From Corbicula japonica (taxonomy: Eukaryota; Mollusca; Bivalvia; Venerida; Cyrenidae): a stretch of 64,000 nucleotides of DNA. The notes under the pieces are model-generated. The model saw only the letters and a program-made list of their open reading frames with translations, was not told the origin of the DNA and ran no database searches. The position numbers and the translations under genes were made by a program. Position 1 is the stretch's first letter. Each line of letters starts with the position of its first letter. Below, piece after piece: positions 34,419-44,414 of the stretch. The stretch lies in contig JAZAYU010000177.1 of NCBI GenBank assembly GCA_038501625.1, forward strand, positions 705,039 through 769,038, read 5' to 3'.

Positions 34419-37400
34419 GTAAATGATTTGATTTCTCATCAGTAACATCAGTTGTTATCTTATGTTTACATGTTTTATTATTATCAAAAATAAATCATAC
34501 CTGTTTAATAAATCAGTCCACTTCAACGTTTAGGGGTATGATTATAAAAATATTTACAATAAACTAATGTTCTGTCACGTTTTAAGGTAAAACAAGGATG
34601 ATAGACTCGCAAAGTGAGAAATGTTTAAATGCGGATGATAAAAAGCGGTCGACAGGACAAAATGGGTCGGACGGGGTCCAAACAACATGCCGCACACCTG
34701 TGGTGTTGTTCTGTTTTTACGTCTGCCAATTGTGTAATGTTGCGCATAGTTGACGTTAGAATAAAAATAGCCCGTAATTATAATCACATATATGAACAAT
34801 CTATACCCAGATAAGATTGCACTTTAGTTGTAGGACCTAACGTTTACACCGCCCGCAAACTGTTTTAAAACATCCCGTTCAAACAACATACCGGATCAAA
34901 TTTAACATTTTTGCATACATTATTTTATGTTATACCCGAAGGAGTAAAAGTAAAGAAATATAAGTAGCATTACGAATTCAGAAAATTGAGAAAGGAACTT
35001 AAATGTAAGTGTCCATCTTCAGCAGAAACTGATCAACCACCTCCATATACAGCCATTGATCACGGGTCCGGTCAGTACCCAGTGCCAACCAGCCAGCAAG
35101 GAGGTCAGCAAGGTGGTCAGACCAGCTATGGCTACCCAGGAGCAGCATACCCTGGTTACCCCTATCCGGGGCAGTTTGTCGGTCAACCATTGCAACAACA
35201 ACAGATTATGAATAATGTTGTGGTATGATCCAATTATATACATGCTAAACTTATAATCGCCGTATGCAAAGGGTGGAGTTCCTTCCACCACTGTTGTCAC
35301 TTGTTTTCTTATATATAATCTTAAGTGTTATAAGTTGGGTTTGGGGTCATTTTTTTACTAAATTTCGTTACGGATTCCACTTGCTTTCCGGAATCAATCA
35401 TCATTCTGCGACTAATTTTACTGTACGTTTTTGAACACAACGAGTTTGTCACTGTTCACTACTTTAATCATCAAACAGTAATAATAGGTGCACTAATTCC
35501 ATTTGAAATGAAGATTAAGACACAGCTTTATAAAAAAAAATCTCAGGCTTTGAAGTACCATGCAAATCGCAGACTCCTGAAACATAGGGTTTAAGATCAC
35601 ACAACGGAGACTGGAAAATTATCCAATCTTAGGCAACTGATTGGCTTGTCTCAGTTTCAGTCAATCACGTGCTTGATATATGAGACTTGTCTCCGTCTCC
35701 AGTTTTAGTTTTATTATTCTGGGCACTGTCGATCTTGCTTCTTGGGTAAAACGAGTATCCTCTCAATGAGCAGCAACAAGATGTCAGTATATTGTAACTA
35801 TTTGGCTAACCCTCTGATAATGTCCTTATAAAATATGCCCGTGTGCAAGCATTTCATGTTGTATATTTGTCTGATTGCCAGCCGTTCACTTTCTAAGATA
35901 TGTCATTTGTCCGCTATGTGCCACCTTTTCACATACCATAAAATGTTATTTGTCCGTCTAAACTTTATGACATGTGATATAGATGGCCATGTTGTATGTC
36001 TGCCTGGGTGCCAGGCTTTTACATACCATGACATGTTGTATGTTTGCATATTTTCAGGCTATTCCTTACAATGACATATGAAATAGTTTAACCATGTTCC
36101 AGGCTTTTATTTACTATAACGTGTTATATTGTCGGCATCTGTGCCAGACATTTTTACCATGACGTGTTATGTCTGCCTGTTTTCCAGGCTTTTACGTACC
36201 ATGAAATATTAAATAGTCTGCATATTTGCCAGGCTTCTACTTACCATGGCATGTTGTTTGTTTGCATATTTACCAGTCGTTAACTTACCATGACATGATA
36301 TATAGTCTGCCTGTGTGCCAGGCTTTCACATGTTATGACGTGTTGTATCTGCCTCTGTGCCAGGCTTTTACTTACCATGACATGTTATACAGTCTGCAAA
36401 TTTGCCAGGTTTTACTTACCATGACATGTTATATAGTCTGCATATTTGCCAGACCTAAAGCAAAATAACTTATCATGACATGTTTTAGTCGGACAGGTTG
36501 TCTCGCTGCCTATGTGCCAAATTTTCATCTGACACGTTTTTTTTTGTGTTTCCAACCCTTGTAAAGGTATTTACAGATACATATTAATATAGCTATGTCT
36601 CACTATCTATAACCTTCTATCCATAACGATAAAGGTATTTGATGTAAGCTGTTACATGTAAGCCTGAGTGGTACCGGCACAAATTGAGTCATGCAGTTTA
36701 AGTGGTGTTTGCAACATGAATAATACTAAGTAAAAATCCAAAAACACATATCAGAACCGCAGTGGGAGATGTTGTCAAAAACTTAGGGGGGGGGGGGGGG
36801 GGTACATTAAATAATTCATATAACGAACCACATAGCAGAAACACGGTCGAGGCCTTCAAATCTGAAATGTGTTCATAGAACTAACATACAGACATCATAG
36901 ATACACACAAAAATATAGCGTGACCATACATGGGCTGGAATACAAGCACCCTAAGTGGGTTTCAATTTGACAAAACATGTTACTCATTTTAAAAATAAAA
37001 AAGTAATTCACCTATAAGATAAATCGTCGGCCTAATATCAAAACATCGTGTCGACAAAATGTTCAATTTGACTAAGCGAAAATACAGAAAAACTAGGCTA
37101 AGCGCAAAATCCGTCAAAATCTCGCACTTCTATGCCAATGGTAAATGTTCACGATAGTCATGTGTTGACATATCGCATTCTGATCGGTGGATATTTCATA
37201 AGTTCTTAAGACATAAGGCCGTCGCCATGCAGTTGGTTGTTTCAATTACTTGTATTCACTGCATTTTCAGAGGAGTTGTTTTTCTATCTGCCGTTTAACA
37301 TTTAAACCAGTAACTAGGTATGTTCTATGTGATATTTGATTTATTTCCACCGTAATAACATCTTCAGATAATTTCGCGACCCTTTCCGTATGAATCCTGC

Positions 37401-39624
37401 TTCTTGTATTGACTGTTTCTAAAAATAGTTATCGGTGAAATTCACAATAGCTTATACACGGTATTTGCGGGCCGTCATCAGTTCTAACTTTTTGCTAAAT
37501 CTGACTTCAATGAGAAAGGTCACTTGTAGAAGCACAATTTTTCAACTGTGCAGACAATAAACACGTTTATACAAATATGCCGTTTTTTTTGCAGTCGACC
37601 ACCACGTTAAAGTTAGCTTTACTTGTATAACCATAAACTGAATTAATAATTTCTAACGGAAGAAGCAACTAAGAAAATTGGCAGTGTGTGTGGATTTTAG
37701 GTTTAACATTGTATTCCTGCGTAAATTTAATACATTACCAGCACCAAGGATTATTTAATTTGACCTACTTATGGCAATCATCTTGATTTGAAGCGATATT
37801 TATGACAAGTTTTAATTTATCAGCGAGTCCGTGGACAACTTCATTGTTTTCTCGTTTAGGGCAAACCCATTATTTTATCTTGGGACCATACGCCGCTGAA
37901 CATGGAATGGTATTAATCTGAAAATACCGCATTGAAGGTTCCATGTTCAACGCCATATGCATACCATCGTTTAGGATGGATCAAAGTTGTACAGTTTATT
38001 GGTGTAAATATTGAGCTGCGCTCAACCCGGGGCTAGGCGGATTGGGCAGTAATATGCATTTCCATTACTGCCCATGAACAGGCTCAATCAAACCGCGTCT
38101 GCAATATTTTCATATTTGCCGTGTTCGTCGGCTTTCAAAGTTCCCTTTTCATATATTTCAATATCACAGTAGCGTTGTTTGTGCCGTGTGGCGGCTGTAA
38201 AATGTCTCCCAGTACATTCACTCAGTGCTGTTATCAGTAACGTCCTTTGAAGGTCGTTGAGCACGATACTTTGCCCATTGTATCTCTAAAATTGCCTTTG
38301 TTTAAATATTTCGGCCAGTTTATACATGTTATAGATGGGTGGTTTAAATATCCCAGCCTTTACAGATTCGGATATTGTTCAATCACCCCTAGCCCTAGGA
38401 TATACTTCCTGCTTTTTGCCTTGCGTTGTCTGTGATATGCAGGATTTATATTCTCAGATCCACTGTCAAAATTCTATTCTGTTTAGTTCCGCCCATTGTT
38501 TTCTCGTTTAGGGCAAACCCATTCTTTTATCTGGGGACTATACGCCGCTGAACATGGAATGGTATTAATCTGAAAATACCGCATTGAAGTTTCCATGTTC
38601 ACCGTCATATGCATACCATCGTTTAGGATGGATCAAAATTGTACAGTTTATTGGTGTAAATATTGAGTTGCGCTCAATGTGGGGCTAGGCGGCGTGGGCA
38701 GTAATATGCATTTACATTACTGCCCATGAACAGGCTCAATCAAACCGAGCCTGCAATATTTTCATATTTGTCGTGTTTGGCTTTCAAAGTTCCCTTTTCA
38801 TCTATTTCTATTTCAAAAAAATAAAAAGTAAGTTCATTTTTGTGTAAGTGTTGTAGCATCTTACGATATTTTCAGGTAACGCAAGTTGGGGGATATGCTG
38901 GGCCCATCTACCAGCCAATACCTTACGACTACACTACACAGGCGTGGATTGCTTGCCTGTGCTGCTTCTGGCCCACAGGCATTCTGGCAATCATGAAAGC
39001 GTCGGAGGTATGTGTATTCGACAGAATAATCTAAAATCTAGTTCCTCACATTGATCAGTACTCGGTACCGAAAGGAAACAACCCGTTTTATGTTTTAATG
39101 CACAAGTGGAGCGGATTCCGACACTGGAATTTATTCCAAACACATGGAGATGTTTTCATAATTATATGACCTCCCTTACTTAGTAATACTTACATCATTA
39201 TAGCGTTCTAATAATAACTTCAAAATATATGTTTTGGAGAATCAAGAAAACATTTCTATGAGTTATACTTATCGGCTCTGGATACAGTACATTCGTTTTA
39301 AAAATACGATATGATTGCTACATGCATTTACCCACACAGAGCCCGATATTTTATAATTTCAACACGAAGTTCAATGCTTCATGTTCCGTGTAAATTATCG
39401 AAAGAACGCCAAATGATTGCTAATAAGAATTGTCATTTCGTTACTGTTATTAAACAGTTCTTGTATTGTTTCAGTCACGTGACGCCTTAGCACGTGGTGA
39501 CCTCATCGGCTCACAGCTTTCTGCAAACAGCGCTCGAACATTTGTGAGGATCAGTTTTGGTGTGGGAATTTCAGCTGTATTCGTGGCGGTATTGACGATC
39601 ATCTTCATCACAACGCTTACGTAA
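34118..39624 (+). CDS. CD225/dispanin-domain membrane protein, copy B (intact)
   Basis: Four exons, all in phase: 34118-34130 (ATGGCAGAAAAAG, donor GTATAT), 35026-35222, 38876-39007, 39475-39624; 492 nt, 163 residues. The N-terminus MAEKETDQPPPYTAID is proline/glutamine-rich. It contains PPPY, a PPxY motif that in other proteins binds WW domains of NEDD4-type ligases, and GYPGAAYPGYPYPG repeats. The CD225 part has YDYTTQAWIACLCCFWPTG and ILAIMKASE (first hydrophobic segment with adjacent cysteines suited to S-palmitoylation), then the conserved SRDALARGDLIGSQLSANSA loop, and a second hydrophobic helix ending ITTLT. Length and topology fit PRRT1/SynDIG/IFITM-type proteins; members include synaptic AMPA-receptor partners and antiviral IFITMs, so the exact role cannot be assigned. 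Introns hold a CATGACATGTT tandem repeat and a duplicated 320-bp block. Confidence 0.9.
34375..34416. repeat. (ATT)n microsatellite
   Basis: About 14 uninterrupted ATT/TTA units in intron 1 of copy B. Confidence 0.95.
34720..35222 (+). repeat. Segmental duplication, partner of 43010-43485
   Basis: The intron sequence before exon 2 of copy B (AAAAATAGCCCG.AATTATAATCACAT, AGATAAGATTGCA, CCTAACGTTTACA, ATCCCGTTCAAAC) is collinear with that before the orphan exon C. The duplication therefore included non-coding flanks. Confidence 0.8.
35592..35727. repeat. Family 2 MITE, strongly diverged
   Basis: Retains AAGATCACAC..GGAGACTGG, CTGATTGGCTTGTCTCAG / CAGTCAATCACGTGCTTG and the end TTTTATTATTCTGGGCA. 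Confidence 0.65.
35835..36540. repeat. Tandem repeat of about 55-60 bp in copy B intron 2
   Basis: About 11 diverged units containing GTGCCAGGCTTTTACTTACC and ATGACATGTTATATAGTCTG. ORFs of 79-80 codons across it are repeat artefacts. Confidence 0.85.
36541..37841. other. Copy B intron 2, unique part
   Basis: Contains the G17 tract at 36786-36802. No exon recognised. Confidence 0.5.
37842..38163. repeat. Intronic direct duplication, copy 1
   Basis: CATTGTTTTCTCGTTTAGGG to CAAAGTTCCCTTTTCAT is repeated at 38493-38812 (offset 651 bp) with roughly 95% identity by eye. Each copy contains an inverted pair GGGCAGTAAT / ATTACTGCCC around TATGCATTTCC. Confidence 0.9.
38493..38812. repeat. Intronic direct duplication, copy 2
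   Basis: Second copy of the block at 37842-38163. It ends about 60 bp before the CD225 exon of copy B. Confidence 0.9.
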
Positions 39625-40067
39625 GAAATCAACATAAAAGAACAGAACGGAACACAAATCAACTATGTTTGCGTTTACAAAACCGCCAGGCACAAACCGA
39701 CACTTATTATCAAGACTAACAAATGCCATCATAAGAAAGATGATAAATTATATGTGAAAATATTTTATTGTGATTTTTTAATACTTGTGATTATAATGTT
39801 GATCGAATGACATTTTATCACGTTTACATGACTATGCCAGATCGTTTTATTCACTGTGATACATTGCTGCTTAATTCATATTTATTTAATTGTGTTAATC
39901 TTCTCTTACGAAAATTATGTTTGATTTTAAATTTATAAATAATGTATGTACAATTGTATTTTTGCTTACTTTACCAATGAATTATGATCAAGTTATTAGT
40001 TTAAACTTATTTATTTTATATCCGTGCGGAAAAAGTTTTATTTTATATCCGTGCGAAAAACATATAT

Positions 40068-40320
40068 TGGGGCGCGTCATAGGAAAAGGTACCTTCGGAC
40101 AGTTGACGTCAATTATTGAAAGACGTCATAAAGTTGAGCAGACGACATCAATTTTTATGCATTTTGCATTAAAAATATCATTTTACTGTCAAAATGTTTA
40201 AGAAAAGCACTTGTTAGTCACGAGACATTTAAAAAATAGTTGTAAGTTATTTCTTAATATAGTAACAACTAAAATGTCACAAAATATGACCGAAGATACC
40301 TTTTCCCGTGGCGCGCCCCA
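40068..40320. repeat. MITE with TGGGGCGCG ends
   Basis: Left TGGGGCGCGTCATAGGAAAA + GGTACCTTCGG is mirrored by CCGAAGATACC + TTTTCCCGTGGCGCGCCCCA. About 253 bp; no ORF of its own. Confidence 0.85.
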
Positions 40321-40404
40321 TTATTATATTAAACACGTTCGATGTATGTTTCCTGGGTTAGCATCGCCAGTGAATTGAGGAAACAGCAGAGTCCACTATT
40401 TGTA

Positions 40405-42137
40405 AAGCTGGTATCACTCGACCTATGGAAGGTGTTGGCATCGCATTGAACCATCGAAAAGTGGTTTCAGCCGGTACCGCCCGACCTATGAAGGTGTTGG
40501 CATCGCATTCAACCATCGAAAAGTGGTATCAGCCGATACCACTCGATCTATGGAAGGTGGTGGCATCGCATTGAACCATCAAAAAGTGGTATCAGCCGGT
40601 ACCGCTCGACCTATGGAAGGTGGTGGTATCGCATTCAACCATCGAAAAGTGGTATCAGCCGGTACCGCTCGACCTATGGAAGGTGGTGGCATCGCATTCA
40701 ACCATCGAAAAGTGGTATCAGCCGGTACCGCTCGACCTATGGAAGGTGGTGGTATCGCATTGAACCATCGAAAAGTGGTATCAGCCGGTACCGCTCGATT
40801 TATGGAAGGTGGTGGCATCGCATTGAACCATCGAAAAGTGGTATCAGCCGGTACCGCTCGACCTATGGAAGGTGGTGACATCGCATTGAACCATCAAAAA
40901 GTGGTATCAGCCGGTAACGCTCGACCTATGGAAGGTGGTGGTATCGCATTGAACCATCGAAAAGTGGTATCTGCTCGTACCGCTCGACCTATAGAAGGTT
41001 ATGGCATCGTATTGAATCATCGATCGAAAGGTAGTATCAGCCGGTAACGATTGAACTGTGGAAGATGGTTACATAGATTGAACCACAGGAAGGTAGTATC
41101 AGCCGGTACCGCTCGACCTATGGACGGTTGTGGCATCGCATTAAATCATCGATGGGAAGGTAGTATCAGCCGGTACCGCTCGACCTATGGAAGGTGGGGG
41201 CATCGCATTGAACCATACGATGGTAGTATCAGCCGCTACCGCACGACTTTTGGAAGGTGGTGGCATCGCATATCATAGGAAGTAAGTATCAGCCGCTACC
41301 GCACGACTTTTGGAAGGTGGTGGCATCGCATATCATAGGAAGTTAGTAACAGGCGGTACTGCTCGACCTATGGAAGGTGGGGGCATCGCATTGAACCATA
41401 CGATGGTAGTATTAGCCACTACCGCACGACTTTTGGAAGGTGGTGGCATCGCATATCATAGGAAGTTAGTATCAGCCGGTACCGCTCGACCTGTGGAAGG
41501 TGGTGGCATCGCATTGAACCATATGATGATAGTGTCAGCCGGTACTGCTCGACTTTTGGAAGGTGGTGGCATCGCATATCATAGGAAGTTAGTATCAGCC
41601 GGTACCGCTCGACCTGTGGAAGGTGGTGGCATCGCATTGAACCATACGATGATAGTTTCAGCCGGTACCGCACGACTTTTGTAAGGTGGTGGCATCGCGT
41701 ATCATAGGAAGTTAGTATCAGCCGGTACCGCTCGACCTGTGGAAGGTGGTGGCAACGCATATCATAGGAAGTTAGTATCAGCCGCTACCGCTCGACCTGT
41801 GGAAGGTGGTGGCATCGCATATCATAGGAAGTTAGTACCAGCCGCTTCCGCACGACTTTTGGAAGGTGGTGGCATCGCATATCATAGGAAGGTATTATCA
41901 GCCGGTACCGCTCGACCTATGGAAGGTGGTGGCATCGCATGGAAAGCAGGAAGATAGTATCAGCCTGTACCGCCTGACCTGTGGAATGTAGTGGTATCGC
42001 ATTGAACCATAGGAAGTTAGTATCAGCCGGTACCGCTCGACCTGTGGATGGTGGTGGCATCACACTGAATCATAGGAAATTAGTATCAGCAGGTACCGTT
42101 CGCCCTATGGAAGGTTACGGCATCGCATTGAACTAAA
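40405..42137. repeat. 63-bp satellite, block 1
   Basis: About 28 units: GTATCAGCCGGTACCGCTCG, ACCTATGGAAGGTGGTGGC, ATCGCATTGAACCATCGAAA. In the first third the unit is 63 bp (21 codons) and stop-free, giving a 174-codon frame that reads VVSAGTARPMEGGGIALNHR repeatedly. Later units change to ATCGCATATCATAGGAAGTT. The frame is best explained by unit length, not by a gene: there is no flanking exon signal and units drift without codon bias. Confidence 0.92.
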
Positions 42138-43009
42138 GGAAGATAAGCCTACATGCTGAGCTTGTTGAACGCCATCTTTGAAAACCAGCGGGGTCAGTTC
42201 AAAGTTTTCACGCAAAACACTACGATGCATTATCTGATTGAATATGCATAGAATCGCGTCTTAGCCATCTAAATAATATTTTATTTAGTTTATACGTAAC
42301 ATGAAATGTTATGAAAGGACATCCATAACATAATTCAACAATAAAACTCTACATATTTAAGCAAACATAAAAATACATTGAAATCTCCCCTCTTATTCAT
42401 ATTATGTTGGCGCCCACAATCATTGAAGCCAGAAACCAATCGCTGGCACTTATATTTCGCTAAAAACCTCTATATTAAGCCGGACCCATTATCTCTTGGG
42501 TCGGAATAGATGTACGTAGTAGTGGTCATCTAGTAATAGTTAACTAGTACTAATAAGTTATGACCCACAATTCGTCCAGACAAGAACGATGATTTGAATG
42601 GGTAGTTTTTCTTGATATTTATAATTAATTGTGATATAAAAGATATGCATTTATTTATAAAAATGCAGAATGAATTCTACGCAAGTCGAAATAATCCCAC
42701 GAATTTTCATGTATAATGAAATAAGTTATGACAAGGCTTTTGTTGAAACTCATTTCAAAATGCGTTGAATCAAACACTATTTACCGATATTAACTTTTTA
42801 AATAGCTTAGTAATACCTTTTTCTTTTGAGAAATGCAGTTATCAAAGATTGCATATAAATGCACGCAAATTAACTGAAATTGAATTAACGGTCTGCGTTT
42901 TATTCACTCTTCATTTGAAATAATTTTTAATCATATTTATTATATAAAAAGATTAGAAAAACTGAAGCCACTCAACCATCGAACATTTAGACTGCCGTTC
43001 TCTCTCTAC
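42138..43009. other. Intergenic, no gene seen
   Basis: AT-rich sequence between the satellite and the orphan exon. No candidate 13-nt start exon was found here. Confidence 0.45.
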
Positions 43010-43301
43010 ATCTGCCGCTTGACTGGTGTGTAATGTGGTGCATAAAAGACGTTTTAACAAAAATAGCCTGCGAATCTAATCACATTTGTGAACACTCTTT
43101 ACGCAGATAAGAGATTGCAGGCCCTAACGTTTACATTGTTCGCCAACTGCTTTATAACATCCGGTTCAAACGATGTACAGGCTCAAATTAAAAATTTTAC
43201 ATACATTATTTTATGAAATACCTGAATGCCGGTAAAAGTAAAGTAGCGTTATAAATTCTCAAAATTTATTGTTCTTAAATGCAAGTGTCCATCTGCAGCA
43301 G

Positions 43302-43485
43302 GAACTGATCAACCACCTCCATATACAGCAATTGATCACGGACCCTGTCAGTACCCAGTGCCAACCAGCCAGCAAGGAGGTCAGACCAACTATGGCTACG
43401 CAGCATACATGTACCCTGGCCACCCCCATGTGGAACAGTTTATCGAAAACCACTGCAACAGCAGCATATCGTGAATAATGTTGTG
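43302..43485 (+). pseudogene. Orphan, frameshifted N-terminal exon of a CD225 gene (copy C)
   Basis: Matches exon 2 of copy B closely (TDQPPPYTAIDHG, QYPVPTSQQGGQTNYGY) and keeps acceptor GCAGCAG and donor GTAACA. One base is lost near 43442-43450, so QQQHIVNNVV is out of frame and the reading ends at TGA 43471-43473. No CD225 exon follows before copy D begins (44415), and no start exon precedes it. It is a remnant of a partial tandem duplication. Confidence 0.85.
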
Positions 43486-43528
43486 GTAACAGTAAACATC
43501 AATTTAAATGTCTTCATGAGTAATGAGT

Positions 43529-43687
43529 TACTGACAAAAATATCTAAGGTCCTTTTGAGTTATTTGTAAAAGTGTGTTTGACCTTCAATTTCCTGGTCGC
43601 GATAATGGATGACCAAAAATAAAAATGTTGATTTCTCTCTTCATAATTGAAAGATCTTTTCAAGGACCTTAGATATTGTATTCAGTA
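43529..43687. repeat. Short MITE directly after the orphan exon
   Basis: Left TACTGACAAAAATATCTAAGG, right CCTTAGATATTGTATTCAGTA. About 159 bp. Confidence 0.8.
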
Positions 43688-43783
43688 TCATTCCACACAT
43701 GTTTGCATTTGAGTTGTTGTTTTGTTTTGATTCGTTTTTGTGATAAATTGCAAATAAAATTTTAGAGATTTTTTTTAGGTCTT

Positions 43784-44125
43784 ACTATCAGCCGGTACCG
43801 CTCTACCTATGGAAGGTGGTGGCATCGTATTGGACCATACATGTAAGACGGTATCATCAGCCGGTAGCGCTCAATCTATGGAAGGTGGTTGCATCGTATT
43901 GAACCATAAGACGGTATGATCAGCCGGTACCTCTATCTATGGAAGGTGGTTGCATCGTATTAGACGGTATTATTAGCCGGTACCTCTCTATCTATGGAAG
44001 GTGGTTGCATCGTATTAAACGGTATTATCAGCCGGTAACTCTCGACCTATGAAGGCGTTGGCGTGGTATTGGACCATAAGAAGGTATTATCAGCCAGCAC
44101 TGCACGTGGCGGCAAGAAAACCGTG
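43784..44125. repeat. 63-bp satellite, block 2
   Basis: About five to six diverged units of the same satellite as 40405-42137 (ATCAGCCGGTACCGCTCTAC, CTATGGAAGGTGGTTGCATC). The two blocks bracket the orphan CD225 exon. Confidence 0.9.
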
Positions 44126-44414
44126 AAGGGTTTGACATCAAAGGAAGATAAATATCCTCATCGTCCGACTTTTTTCCTTGTGATAGTACACAAGTTTTAG
44201 GGATAACAATCCGAAATTCATACCGACTTTATCATTTAAATGTTACTTTGTTCAATCTGCAGCCATCGTGAGATATCATACTTTATTTGAACAATAATAT
44301 GTCACAAGTTTATTGCGACAAACTGATAAGATATGACTAATTTTAATGTGCTATATATGATTAAATGATTTTATTCAAGCCAAACACTAAGTTAAAATAC
44401 AGAAATCTGCTTTA

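Noticed and set aside
40523..41047. 174-codon open frame reading a 21-residue repeat (VVSAGTARPMEGGGIALNHR)
   Set aside because: It is produced by a 63-bp satellite whose unit length is divisible by three. The opposite strand is also open, and neighbouring units of slightly different length break it.
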